Source of the DNA: JBFFXF01 sp041569895
Lineage (GTDB): Bacteria > Planctomycetota > UBA8108 > JACQVS01
NCBI GenBank assembly: GCA_041569895.1
Contig: JBFFXF010000020.1
Span: 1-45,030 of the forward strand
Direction: 5' to 3'
DNA: 45,030 bases
Shown: in pieces, positions 22,569-31,137 of the stretch
Position numbering within the stretch: the stretch's first letter is position 1
Layout: each line of letters begins with the position of its first letter
The notes under the pieces: model-generated
The model's input: the letters and a program-made list of their open reading frames with translations, nothing else
Told to the model about the DNA's origin: nothing
Database searches by the model: none
Position numbers and translations under genes: made by a program

Positions 22569-24476
22569 CTACTCCAGCGGACAGCTCGCGTTCGGTGTCG
22601 CGCAGTCGATGCCCTCGCCGATCTCCTCGCAGGTCGGGTTGCCGTCCTGCCAGGGCGGAGGCGGCGGACCGCCCAGAAACAGATATCCGAAGATGTACAC
22701 GCCGTCGGTGAGGTTCAGATCCCCACTCGCGTTCGTGTCGCACGCCTCCATGCAGCCCGGCGTCGGCCCTCCCTGGAAGAGGAAGTTGAGCACGAAGATC
22801 CCATCGGTGAGCTGCGGATTGGTCGCGGCGACCGAGCCGTCGTTGCAGATGCCGCGGATGAAGAAGTCGGTCGGGGGCAGCTCGGTGACGCAGCGGATGC
22901 GCTCCGAGGAGTATTGATCGCCGTCGACCCACGTGATGAACCGGTAGTCGAGAAGGTCGTCCGGGGTGGTGTCGATGACGCCGTCCTCGGTCCTGTTGCC
23001 CTCGATGCGGAAGTCGTTCTGATCGTTCGGTCGATCGCCGACGAGGACGCCCTCCGGATCGTTCTCCGGGTCGGTGATGAGGAACCGCTGGATGTACGTC
23101 GAGCAGTCCTTGTTCGTCCACGAGGCGTTGGTCGTCGCCGTGTCCTGGTCCCACTCGCACAGGATCTCGCCGTCGACCGGCTCGGGATGGGGCGTGTCGG
23201 CGCGGATGGTGAACGTGTTCTCGGCCCGGTCCGAGGTGCCGTCGGCGCCGCACTCGCCCTCGAACGCGAAGGTGTACTCGCCGGGCGCCAGGTTGAGCCC
23301 GAACGTGATGAACACGGTGTCGGGGATCTCAGGCTCGGCGTGCGGGATCGAGTCGGCGGGAAGGTTCGCGAGAAGCGCGTCGTCGAGATAGAAGTTCAAG
23401 CCGCCGGAGTAGACCTCCCCCGGTGTGAGGACGGCCATGAAGTCGTGCGGACCGGTGGCCCCGCCGTACGTCATCTGCGTCAAGCGGAAGTTCGACGGCG
23501 GCACGACGCACGGCGTCGGGTCGCAGTTCAGCACCAGCGGATCGGGCTCCGGCGTCGACCGATCGGCGTCGCCGTCGACGAAGCACCCGAAGTACTGCGC
23601 GTTCGGGTCGCCGTTGTAGTCGGCGAAGCCGCGGACTCGAGCGCCGTACGATCCGGGGGGAGCGCCACGAATCACCAACCACGGCAGCCAGGAGATGCGC
23701 CCGAACGGCTGCAGCAGGTTGCCGTCGGCGTCGTCGAGGAAGATCGTGTAGCGATCGGCGACGGGACAGACGTTGTCATAGCCGGCGACCAGCATGCACG
23801 AGTCGGCCTCCACGGCCGCCGGATCGAGGACGACGTTCTCAGCGTCGGCGAACGGCTGGGCATCGAGGACCTCGAGCTCGACCTCGCTCGACGTTCCCTC
23901 GTTGCCCTCCTCGATCTTGAACGTGTGGACACCGGCCGGCACGTCGAAGAGGAAGAGCTGCTCCGGATCGCCCGGGTCCGCCTTCGGCCCGACCGACGCC
24001 AGCCCGCCGTCGAAGAGGAACGCGTGAACCATGCCGTCCTCCTCGACCATCGTCAGCGGCTCGCCGTCGAAGATGACGTCGACGCCGAGTGGGTTCGGCG
24101 TCGGGGTGTCCCAGATCAGCAGGACGACGTTGAGAGGCTCGCTCGCCGGGTCGGCGGGATCGAGCCTGAACTGGCAGTTCGACTCCTTGAAGGCGAGCTG
24201 GATGACGGTGAGCTGCCCGATCGACGCGCCCCCGCCGTCCCCCGCGGGTCGCGTGGCGCGCAGACGATCCATCATCGACCGCACCGCGACCAGCTCGGCC
24301 TCGAGCCGGTGTCCTCGCCACGCCGCCGGCGTCGCGGCGACCTCGCCCGCCCAAAACTCTCCGCGAACCAGCTCGCTCGGGACGGGCGTGACTTCCTTCA
24401 GATTCACGTCCCCGGCGCTCAAGACAGCCGACCCACAGAGAGCCAGCACCGCGCACACGACCATTCCTGCTCGCAT
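22569..24476 (-). CDS. Large secreted protein with C-terminal dockerin-like doublet
   Basis: This 635-residue protein starts with a short signal peptide (MRAGMVVCAVLALCGSAVLSAG) after an excellent GGAGGAG ribosome binding site. The body has repeated beta-rich, Asp- and Pro-rich segments and paired cysteines, for example PAGVHTFKIEEGNEG and LAPGEYTFAFEGECGADG, which look like weakly conserved Ig-like domains. No catalytic motif was recognised. The end carries two dockerin-like units, QLTDGIFVLNFLFQGGP and NLTDGVYIFGYLFLGGP, then a proline run and a Cys-rich tail. Function unknown; a cell-surface or extracellular structural role is inferred. The next gene downstream, 108 bases away, encodes a protein of similar layout, so the pair may be an operon. 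Confidence 0.8.
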   Translation of the reverse strand: MRAGMVVCAVLALCGSAVLSAGDVNLKEVTPVPSELVRGEFWAGEVAATPAAWRGHRLEAELVAVRSMMDRLRATRPAGDGGGASIGQLTVIQLAFKESNCQFRLDPADPASEPLNVVLLIWDTPTPNPLGVDVIFDGEPLTMVEEDGMVHAFLFDGGLASVGPKADPGDPEQLFLFDVPAGVHTFKIEEGNEGTSSEVELEVLDAQPFADAENVVLDPAAVEADSCMLVAGYDNVCPVADRYTIFLDDADGNLLQPFGRISWLPWLVIRGAPPGSYGARVRGFADYNGDPNAQYFGCFVDGDADRSTPEPDPLVLNCDPTPCVVPPSNFRLTQMTYGGATGPHDFMAVLTPGEVYSGGLNFYLDDALLANLPADSIPHAEPEIPDTVFITFGLNLAPGEYTFAFEGECGADGTSDRAENTFTIRADTPHPEPVDGEILCEWDQDTATTNASWTNKDCSTYIQRFLITDPENDPEGVLVGDRPNDQNDFRIEGNRTEDGVIDTTPDDLLDYRFITWVDGDQYSSERIRCVTELPPTDFFIRGICNDGSVAATNPQLTDGIFVLNFLFQGGPTPGCMEACDTNASGDLNLTDGVYIFGYLFLGGPPPPPWQDGNPTCEEIGEGIDCATPNASCPLE

Positions 24477-24581
24477 GGATACTCCTCCGCTCTGGCAGGC
24501 CGTCCCCCTGAGCCCGCCGGATGGGTTCGAGTGGTTTCACGGCCATCAGTGCGCTCGCCATGCACCTCCGGCCCGGCCTCA

Positions 24582-24610
24582 AGAATACCGCTTCCGACAC
24601 TCGATGGAAA
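24582..24610 (-). promoter_or_regulatory. Possible promoter of the secreted-protein pair
   Basis: On the minus strand, TTTCCA (24605-24610) and TATTCT (24582-24587) are separated by 17 bases, in the 206-base gap upstream of the ATG at 24476. Each hexamer matches four of six consensus positions. Nothing else was recognised in this gap. Confidence 0.3.
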
Positions 24611-24682
24611 AGAAAAGTGAAGGCAGGCGCACGCCGGACGGGCGCGAGACCACGGCTCCGGCGCGGCGGGACGCGACGCGGC

Positions 24683-26182
24683 TCAGCGAGAACGCTTCAG
24701 GAAGCCCTCGAGGCCCTTCTCGAGCGTCTTCTCGACGCCCTCGATCACCTTTCTGGTCTCCTCGGAGCCCTTGAGGTCCGGCGCGTTCTTCTCGAGGAAG
24801 CGGTCGAGCTCCTTCTTGCCCTTCTCGATCCGCTTCTCGACCTGCTTGTCGACGAGCGCCCTGGCGCCGGACGTCGCGAGCGTCACCAGCGTGTCGCCGA
24901 GCTCGATCTTCGGCTGCAAGTACGTGCCGGTGATCCGCAGGTCATCGATCACCAGCTTGTCGAGCTGCTTCGCGGCCTCGTTGAAGTGCTTGCAGAAGAC
25001 CGCCGCATCGGTGTTGGCGATCTTCTTCACGCCCGGTCGCGGCGAGACCTCGACGTTGATGAATTGCATCGACGGCCGGACGTCGATCTGCTCGAAATCG
25101 GTCAGGGTCATCGTCACCACCAGGTCGACGGTGCCCTTCTCGAAGACCATCGGCAGCGACTCGCCCGCGAACGCGTTGGCGAGCGAGAGCGGCATCTGCG
25201 TCCCGGTGAGCGTGACCACGAGGTCGTTGCGGGGCGGCGCGTCGCCTTCCCCGCGGCGCAGGTCGAGCGCTCCGCCGAGCGTCACCGTGCCGCCGCCGAG
25301 ATTGCCGGAGACCTCCCAGCTGATCGGCTCGGGGTGAACGGAGGGTTTCTCGCTGACGTTCTGGATCACCAGGCGCCCGTCGGTCAGCGGCGGAATCTCG
25401 CCGCTGCCGGAGTCGGCCTCGTCGACGAAGCGAATCTCGAGGCCGCTCCCCTCGATCTTCTCGGCGACGAACCGCGTGATGCCCTCGAACGGGTACGTGA
25501 TGCGCCGCTTCGTGTCGATCTCGATCTTCTTCTTGCCGGGTTGCTCGTCGGACGGCTCGTCCTTGCCGCCCATCCACTTGCGACGCCTCTCCTCCCACTT
25601 CTTGAGCTTCTCGAGCCAGCGCCCGACGGCGCCGACCCAGTCGGTGGGCTCCTTCGACTCGGAGATCTCGTCGTCCTTCGTCGGGGGCTCCTCGCCGATC
25701 TCCTCGACGTTCAGTGACCCGTCACGCGAACGGCGCACGACGAGCTGCGGCGCAGCCAACTCGACCGATCCCCAGAGACGCTTGCGAAGCGCCTGGTTGG
25801 CGTTGAAGTCGATGCTGATGGAGTCGGCGCTGAACGCGCGGTTCTTCTCGGTCCTGCGACCCTGCTTCCTGGCGGTTTCGACGAGCACCTTTCCGAAGTC
25901 GAAGTCGCCGGTGAGGATCCCGAGATCGAGCGCGCCGACGTTCCACCGCGCCCCCTGCGCGCCCTCCGCGCCGACGTCGTTCAGCTTCCAGCGCGACAGC
26001 GGGTCGAGACCGAGGAGGTAAAACCCGCCGAAGACGATCGCCAGGACGATGACCACCTTCCAGCGCACCCAGCGAAGCGGGTTGAGACCCGATCGCGTGC
26101 GCTTCTCCGGCGCGGCGTCGTCGTCCGCGGCCGGTGTCTTCTTCTTCTTGCCGTCGATCGTTTTCGTCTCTTCAGTGCTCAT
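24683..26182 (-). CDS. TIGR03545-like, AsmA-related membrane protein
   Basis: This 499-residue protein has a charged cytoplasmic N-terminus, one membrane helix (WKVVIVLAIVFGGFYLLGL), then a long extracytoplasmic part. SIDFNANQALRKRLWGSVELAAPQLVVRRSRDGSLNVEEI is AsmA/DUF748-like, describing membrane-spanning beta-rich lipid-handling proteins. A Lys/Glu-rich helical insert lies near residues 190-220, and a basic amphipathic C-terminus (EKRIEKGKKELDRFLEKN) closes the protein. It lies 39 bases after a TIGR03546-like gene on the same strand, the pairing for which TIGR03545 was defined. That pairing is the main reason for this label. Function is unknown, with a role in envelope lipid transport or maintenance inferred. 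Confidence 0.68.
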   Translation of the reverse strand: MSTEETKTIDGKKKKTPAADDDAAPEKRTRSGLNPLRWVRWKVVIVLAIVFGGFYLLGLDPLSRWKLNDVGAEGAQGARWNVGALDLGILTGDFDFGKVLVETARKQGRRTEKNRAFSADSISIDFNANQALRKRLWGSVELAAPQLVVRRSRDGSLNVEEIGEEPPTKDDEISESKEPTDWVGAVGRWLEKLKKWEERRRKWMGGKDEPSDEQPGKKKIEIDTKRRITYPFEGITRFVAEKIEGSGLEIRFVDEADSGSGEIPPLTDGRLVIQNVSEKPSVHPEPISWEVSGNLGGGTVTLGGALDLRRGEGDAPPRNDLVVTLTGTQMPLSLANAFAGESLPMVFEKGTVDLVVTMTLTDFEQIDVRPSMQFINVEVSPRPGVKKIANTDAAVFCKHFNEAAKQLDKLVIDDLRITGTYLQPKIELGDTLVTLATSGARALVDKQVEKRIEKGKKELDRFLEKNAPDLKGSEETRKVIEGVEKTLEKGLEGFLKRSR

Positions 26183-26221
26183 GATCTTCCTGCTCGAGGT
26201 CGGGCCGACCTATCCATGAAT

Positions 26222-26743
26222 CTAGCGTCCGACGAAGATGAAGCGCAGCCCCTTGACGATCCAGAAATTCGTCAACCAGCGGAAGAAGCGGTTCTCCGAG
26301 ACGCGGTCGTGCAGCCAGCGCCGATACGAGACGACGAGCCACACCACCGGACCGAAGAGAATCGCCCCGACCGCCGCGCCGACGACCGCGCCGCCCGTGA
26401 CCGCCAGGCGGTCGAGATCGAGCCACGCGATCACCGGCCAGTTGAGCGCCGCGGTCCAGAACCCGTGCAGCGCCTCGTTCTCCAGCAGCCACCCGCCGAC
26501 CGGAATGAAGAGCTGGCTCAGACCGGCGAGCGCGCACGCCTTGACGACGACGAACGACAGGAGCGCGCTCGAGATCTGCACCCTGAAGACGAGCACGCTC
26601 GCGATGAGCAGCATCGCGAGCCCGGACGTCAGCGGCAGGCAGCCGAGCGTGATCCCGAAGGCGATGGCGAACGCGATGGCGCCGGGCGATGCGTCGGCGC
26701 TGAGGACCTTGTAGAGCTTTCGGATCCAGGTTAAGAGAAACAT
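26222..26743 (-). CDS. TIGR03546-like hydrophobic membrane protein (DUF2062-like)
   Basis: This 173-residue protein starts MFLLTWIRKLYKVLSADASPGAIAFAIAFGITLGCLPLTSG, the characteristic opening of TIGR03546 (related to DUF2062). It has about four membrane segments: residues 20-50, 55-80, 95-115 and 120-145. It is directly followed by the TIGR03545-like gene, so the two probably form a unit. The family has no assigned reaction. Upstream, 13 bases from the start, repeat block G begins, leaving no ordinary promoter in between. Confidence 0.75.
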   Translation of the reverse strand: MFLLTWIRKLYKVLSADASPGAIAFAIAFGITLGCLPLTSGLAMLLIASVLVFRVQISSALLSFVVVKACALAGLSQLFIPVGGWLLENEALHGFWTAALNWPVIAWLDLDRLAVTGGAVVGAAVGAILFGPVVWLVVSYRRWLHDRVSENRFFRWLTNFWIVKGLRFIFVGR

Positions 26744-26755
26744 GGTGGTCTCATT

Positions 26756-26900
26756 TCGCTGCGATGGCGGTGCCGATGTCCGATACCGACTCCGATTCCG
26801 ATACCGACTCCGATACCGACTCCGATGTCCGATTCCGACTCCGATGACCGATACCGATTCCGACTCCGATCTCTGTCTCGGATTTCCGACTTCGCGCCCC
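26756..26900. repeat. Repeat block G (hexamer array only)
   Basis: This is a CCGATN/CCGACN hexamer array (about 26772-26866) with CCGATGACCG at 26841-26850 and the variant CCGATGTCCG at 26823-26832, followed by CTCTGTCTCGG. The nonamer and GGGNAC modules are missing. Gap between the TIGR03546-like and queA genes; the remaining bases to 26959 show nothing. Confidence 0.85.
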
Positions 26901-26959
26901 GCAAACGCACGAGCTTACGATCGCTCCTCGCGCGATGCAAGGCCCTCGCGGCGGCTTGC

Positions 26960-28066
26960 TCAGACGATCAGCATCGCGTCGCCGTAACTGTAGAAGCGGA
27001 AACGCTCCTCGACGGCGCGGCGGTAGGCGCCGAGGATCAGATCGCGTCCGGCGAAGGCGCTGACCAGGACCAGCAGCGAGCTGCGCGGCAGGTGGAAGTT
27101 CGTGATCAGGGCGTCGACGAGGCGGAAGTCGTGGCCCGGGCGGATGAAGAGCCTCGTCGGGGCGGCGTAGCCGGGGCCGGCGCCCGAGAGGGCGAAGCTC
27201 TCGAGCGCTCGCACCGTCGTCGTGCCGACCGCGACGACGCGCCGGCCCTCTCGTCGCGTCTCGAGGATTCGCGCGCCCGCCTCCGGCGTGATCGACGACT
27301 GCTCCTCGTGGAGCTCGTGGGATCGCAGGTCGGCGGAGCGAATCGGCTGGAAGGTGCCGAGTCCGACCTGGTGCGTGATCGAGACGCGCTCGACTCCGGC
27401 GCGCTCGAGCGCCGCGAGGATCTCCTCCGTGAAGTGGAGCCCGGCCGTCGGCGCCGCGACGGCCACCGGATCACGCGCGTAGACCGTCTGATAGCGCTCG
27501 CGGTCGCGCTCGCGACGCGGATCGGAATCCTCGCGGTGGATGTAGGGCGGCAGCGGCACCTCGCCGATCCGCTCGCAGAGCGCCACGACCTCGTCCGGAT
27601 CGAGCGGTCGCCCCTCGCGCTCGATCGTCACGACGAAACGGCCCTCGCCGATCTCCGAGACGATCTTTCCGGCGGCGCCGCGCTCGCCCGGCTCGAGAGC
27701 CAGCGGAGCGCCGCGGGCGCGGAGCGATCGCGCCCACCTCGCCGGGCGCACGATCGCCTCCCAGGGCGGCGCGGGGTCGTCCGGGTGGCATGGGGCGGGG
27801 CACAGGAGGAAGAGCTCCGCGTCGCCGCCTCCGGAGCGCCTCAGGCGCACGCGCGCGGGGAAGACGCGCGCATCGTTGACCACCAGCAGGTCGCCCGCCC
27901 GCAGGTGACGGACGAGGTCGGGGAACTCGCCGCTCTCGATGGCGCCGCTCGAGCGGTCGACGACGAGGAGTCGAGAGCCCTCGCGCCGCGGCGCGGGCTC
28001 CTGGGCGATCAGCTCGTCCGGCAGATCGTAATCGTAGAGGGACAGGTCGTCGGGGTGCGAGGTCAC
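26960..28066 (-). CDS. queA: S-adenosylmethionine:tRNA ribosyltransferase-isomerase
   Basis: This 368-residue enzyme makes epoxyqueuosine in tRNA from preQ1-modified tRNA and SAM. Family blocks are LSLYDYDLPDELIAQEP at the N-terminus, DLLVVNDARVFPARV, PLPPYIHR, DRERYQTVYA, AAPTAGLHFT, HVGLGTFQP-like QVGLGTFQPI, TTTVRALES and ITNFHLPRSSLLVLVSAF near the end. The start is a GTG at 28066 whose GTGA overlaps the stop of the transglutaminase gene, so translation is coupled. The frame is open for another 2.8 kb upstream, but that is antisense and frame-shadow sequence. No other queuosine gene is in the window. Confidence 0.95.
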   Translation of the reverse strand: MTSHPDDLSLYDYDLPDELIAQEPAPRREGSRLLVVDRSSGAIESGEFPDLVRHLRAGDLLVVNDARVFPARVRLRRSGGGDAELFLLCPAPCHPDDPAPPWEAIVRPARWARSLRARGAPLALEPGERGAAGKIVSEIGEGRFVVTIEREGRPLDPDEVVALCERIGEVPLPPYIHREDSDPRRERDRERYQTVYARDPVAVAAPTAGLHFTEEILAALERAGVERVSITHQVGLGTFQPIRSADLRSHELHEEQSSITPEAGARILETRREGRRVVAVGTTTVRALESFALSGAGPGYAAPTRLFIRPGHDFRLVDALITNFHLPRSSLLVLVSAFAGRDLILGAYRRAVEERFRFYSYGDAMLIV

Positions 28067-29595
28067 TCGTATTCGAGGACCTCGATGTCGAGGTTGCCGA
28101 CGATCGAGACGAGGCCGGCGAAGAGGTCCATCGTTGTCGTCTCGTTGAGCGGCGACGTCGAGATGCCGATGTGGTCGGGCCCGACGCGGCCGCCTGGTCG
28201 CGTCGCGTCGAGCGGCACCCAGCGATCGATCCAGACCTCGTTCCACATGTGTCCGAGGAACTCTCCCCGGTGATACACGAACCCGGCGACCACGCGCGCC
28301 GGCAGGCCGACCGCCCGGGCGCCGGCCGCGAGGAGCACGGCCTGCTCCGTGCAGTCGCCCTTGCGGTTCCTGAGCGTCTCCGACGCCGGGGCGAATGCCG
28401 TGCCGAGGTTCTCGTCGCGCACCGTCCGATCGGCCCAGCGCTCGAGGCTCCGTGCCGCGTCCCACGCATCGGTCTCGTCGCCGACCGCCTCGCGGGCGGC
28501 GGACGCGACCTCGGGATCGTCCGACTGGATCAGCGCGTTCGGCCGCAGGTAGGGCGCCAGGTCCGGAGGGAACTCGCGCTCGAGCGGCACGCGTGCGCCC
28601 GGCTGCACCGCGCTGACACGGACCACGCGGACCGAGGGCGACTCCTCGCGGACCACCTCCTGGCCGACGCCGCCGAACATCGCATCGATGCCGAGCGAGG
28701 CGAAGTCGCCGTCGCGGAGCTTGAAGCGGTAGAGCGCCGACTTCAGTCGCTCGGCGTTCGGCAAGGGTCGGTCCGGCTTGATCGCCGTGCGCGCGAAGAT
28801 CTCGGGCGGCGGACCGGTGGGTCGAGAGGCGCCCTCTCGCGTCGTGCGGATCTCCACGAACTGCATGCCGAGCGCCCGCTCCGAGGTCTTCCAGATGGCG
28901 CCGTCGGAATCGATCCACGCCGTCGAGTCGAGCCCGGGGAGCAGCTCGCGGCGGATGGAGACCCGCAGCAGTCGGCGGGCGGCGCCGCCGATGTCGACCA
29001 CCTCCTCCGCTTCCGTGACCGCCTCGATCCGTCCACAGCGCGTCAAATCCGGGAAGAAGGTCACCGCCTCGAAGCGGTCGCCCGGCTTCTTCAGCGCCTC
29101 GGCCATGCGGCGTTCGAAGAAGTACGGTCCCCGCGCGGCCGGGTCGAAGGGTGCCGGGTCCAGCGGTCGCGTTCGGCCGCCGGCGTGCGAAGTCAGGCGG
29201 AGTCGGTCGCCCTCGATCACGCCGGAGACCACGGTCTCGGTTTCCGAGAGACGCGTTGCCAGCCGGAACTGCTGCACGGCGCCGCCGCCGGACTCCCAGA
29301 TCGCGACGCGCGCGTCGGTCTCGACGGTCTGGGAGACGCGGCGCAGCTTGATCTTCTTCTCGATGGTCGTGCGGATCTGGCCACCGGGCAGTCGCACCGT
29401 CAGGCGGTGCGAGCTGCCGGCGTCGTTGCCGGAGATGACGATGCGGAACCAGTCCTCCTCGAGCGTCTCCGCGCCCGGCACCGGGCCGAAGTCGAGGTCG
29501 ACGGTCGCTGACCCGTCGCATGCCGCGAGCAGCAAGAGCAACGGCAAGAGCAACGGCAGGAGCACGACCGGGGACCGGAGGAAGCGGTGTTTCAT
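28063..29595 (-). CDS. Transglutaminase-like lipoprotein
   Basis: This 510-residue protein has a lipoprotein signal (MKHRFLRSPVV plus a leucine run, lipobox LAAC, C26), so it is probably anchored on the periplasmic or outer-membrane side. The C-terminal third is a transglutaminase-core domain with an intact Cys-His-Asp triad: C415 in RKGDCTEQAVLLAAGARAVG, H449 in FLGHMWNEVW and D463 in PLDATRPGG. The N-terminal 300 residues are beta-rich and resemble the accessory region of related bacterial proteins. Known members include proteases and peptide cross-linkers, so the reaction is open. It is divergent from serS and overlaps queA by four bases. Confidence 0.85.
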   Translation of the reverse strand: MKHRFLRSPVVLLPLLLPLLLLLAACDGSATVDLDFGPVPGAETLEEDWFRIVISGNDAGSSHRLTVRLPGGQIRTTIEKKIKLRRVSQTVETDARVAIWESGGGAVQQFRLATRLSETETVVSGVIEGDRLRLTSHAGGRTRPLDPAPFDPAARGPYFFERRMAEALKKPGDRFEAVTFFPDLTRCGRIEAVTEAEEVVDIGGAARRLLRVSIRRELLPGLDSTAWIDSDGAIWKTSERALGMQFVEIRTTREGASRPTGPPPEIFARTAIKPDRPLPNAERLKSALYRFKLRDGDFASLGIDAMFGGVGQEVVREESPSVRVVRVSAVQPGARVPLEREFPPDLAPYLRPNALIQSDDPEVASAAREAVGDETDAWDAARSLERWADRTVRDENLGTAFAPASETLRNRKGDCTEQAVLLAAGARAVGLPARVVAGFVYHRGEFLGHMWNEVWIDRWVPLDATRPGGRVGPDHIGISTSPLNETTTMDLFAGLVSIVGNLDIEVLEYE

Positions 29596-29630
29596 CGGTA
29601 TTGTGGCCGCCGTCTCGGTCTTTTTTTCGC

Positions 29631-29658
29631 TTGTGGTCACTCGAGCGACCGATATATG
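29631..29658 (+). promoter_or_regulatory. Possible serS promoter
   Basis: TTGTGG (29631-29636) and TATATG (29653-29658) are separated by 16 bases in the gap between the divergent lipoprotein and serS genes. TATATG is a marked AT-rich patch in GC-rich sequence. Confidence 0.4.
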
Positions 29659-29713
29659 TAACCCGTCGGGGGAATTGGACCATGTCCGCGACGGCATTTG
29701 CAAGGACGGCGGG

Positions 29714-31000
29714 ATGCTCGACTTCAGAGTGATTCGTGACGATCCGGAGCGCGTCAAGGCCGGGGCGCGCCTCAAGCGTTTCGACGTCGATGACATCGTC
29801 GACCGGGCGCTGGCGCTCGACGAGCGGCGTCGCGGCATCCTCTCCGAGCTCGAGGAGCTGCGCGCGAGGCAGCGGGTCGCCGGCAAGGAGATCGCCAAGC
29901 TCTCCGGCGACAAGAAGGCGGCGCGCATCGCCGAGATGAACGCCTCGAAGGAGCGCATCAAGGCGCTCGAGTCCGAGCTCGGCCCGCTCGAGGAAGAGCG
30001 TCACCAGTGCCTCCTCCGCATCCCGAACATTCCGGCCCCGGAGGTCCCCGAGGGCGAGACCGACGCGGACAACGTCGAGATCCGCCGCGTCGGCGAGCCG
30101 CCGCAGTTCGACTTCGAGTGGAAGGATCACCTCGCGCTCGGCGAGGCGCTCGACCTGATCGACATCCCGCGCGCCGCCAAGCTCGCCGGATCGCGGACGT
30201 ACATCCTGAAGAACGAGGCCGCGCTCCTGGAGCTCGCAGTGCTCCGGCTCGCGCTCGATCTCCTCATGGCCAAGGGGTTCCGGCCGATGATCGTGCCGAC
30301 CCTGGTCCGCCGCGAGCCGATGGAGGGCACGGCGTACTTCCCCGGCGGCGAGGAGCAGTCGTACACGTGCGAGAAGGACGGGCTCTTCCTGGTCGGCACC
30401 TCGGAGGTCCCGGTGACCGCGTACCACTGCGAGGAGATCCTCGACGAGGCGGAGCTCCCGAAGCTCTACGCGGGGTACTCGACCTGCTACCGCCGCGAGG
30501 CCGGCGCCGCGGGCCGCGACACCAGGGGCCTGTACAGGATCCACCAGTTCAACAAGGTGGAGCAGGTGGTCGTGTGCCGCAACAACGAGGAGGAATCGAA
30601 ACGGCAGCACGAGTTCATCCTTCGCAACGCCGAGGAGGTGCTCGGGGCGCTCGAGCTGCCCTACCGCGTCGTCAACGTCTGCGGCGGCGACCTCGGCGCC
30701 CCCCAGATCCAGAAGTTCGACATCGAGACGTGGATGCCCTCCCGCGAGAGCTGGGGCGAGACGCACAGCGCGTCCAGGTTCTACGACTACCAGGCGCGAC
30801 GCCTCAACCTGCGATATCGCGACGGCGACGGCAAGGTGCGCTTCTGCCACACGCTCAACAACACGGCGATCGCCAGCCCGCGCATCCTCATCTCGCTCCT
30901 CGAGGTCCACCAGCAACCCGATGGGCGCGTCCGCATCCCGGACGCGCTGGTGCCTTACATGGGCGGGATGCGCTACATAGAGCGGCCCGGGGGCGCCTGA
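29714..31000 (+). CDS. serS: Serine--tRNA ligase
   Basis: This 428-residue class II aminoacyl-tRNA synthetase charges tRNA-Ser. The N-terminus MLDFRVIRDDPERVKAG leads into the two-helix coiled-coil arm (about 25-105, Lys/Glu-rich). The catalytic core shows LVGTSEVPVTAYH, the motif 2 arginine in YRREAGAAGRDTRGLYRIHQF, EETHSASRF-like GETHSASRFYDYQ, and motif 3 LNNTAIASPRILISLLEVHQ. The ATG at 29714 was chosen from the typical N-terminal sequence; the frame is open much further upstream over the divergent lipoprotein gene. It is the first of a long plus-strand series. Confidence 0.97.
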   Translation: MLDFRVIRDDPERVKAGARLKRFDVDDIVDRALALDERRRGILSELEELRARQRVAGKEIAKLSGDKKAARIAEMNASKERIKALESELGPLEEERHQCLLRIPNIPAPEVPEGETDADNVEIRRVGEPPQFDFEWKDHLALGEALDLIDIPRAAKLAGSRTYILKNEAALLELAVLRLALDLLMAKGFRPMIVPTLVRREPMEGTAYFPGGEEQSYTCEKDGLFLVGTSEVPVTAYHCEEILDEAELPKLYAGYSTCYRREAGAAGRDTRGLYRIHQFNKVEQVVVCRNNEEESKRQHEFILRNAEEVLGALELPYRVVNVCGGDLGAPQIQKFDIETWMPSRESWGETHSASRFYDYQARRLNLRYRDGDGKVRFCHTLNNTAIASPRILISLLEVHQQPDGRVRIPDALVPYMGGMRYIERPGGA

Positions 31001-31007
31001 CGGGTCA

Positions 31008-31039
31008 CGCCGCGGGCCGCCAATCGCCGAATCGCGGCG
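31008..31039. terminator. Possible hairpin between serS and carA
   Basis: CGCCGCG (31008-31014) can pair with CGCGGCG (31033-31039) across an 18-base loop. A pyrimidine-rich stretch (CTTCCTCTTCC) follows. No true U-run, so weak as an intrinsic terminator. Confidence 0.3.
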
Positions 31040-31068
31040 CGTGGCTTCCTCTTCCTCGCCGAGTTCGC

Positions 31069-31074
31069 TACAAT
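31069..31074 (+). promoter_or_regulatory. Possible -10 element of carA
   Basis: TACAAT matches five of six bases of the -10 consensus and lies 64 bases before the carA ATG. No convincing -35 is visible (TTCCTC-like at the right distance). Confidence 0.35.
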
Positions 31075-31137
31075 CGCCGGGATTTGTGCGGGCACGGAGC
31101 CGGCACCGGGAAGAGGACGGTACGAACAGTCAAGAGC

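Noticed and set aside
20553..24620. A plus-strand open frame of 1355 codons opposite the two secreted-protein genes
   Set aside because: Composition is Arg/Asp/Glu/Val-rich without any domain. The minus strand has signal peptides, ribosome binding sites and dockerin-like ends, so this is an antisense shadow of GC-rich codon use.
28067..30916. Upstream extension of the queA frame as one very long protein
   Set aside because: It runs through the transglutaminase gene in another frame and antisense to serS. QueA similarity begins at the GTG at 28066.
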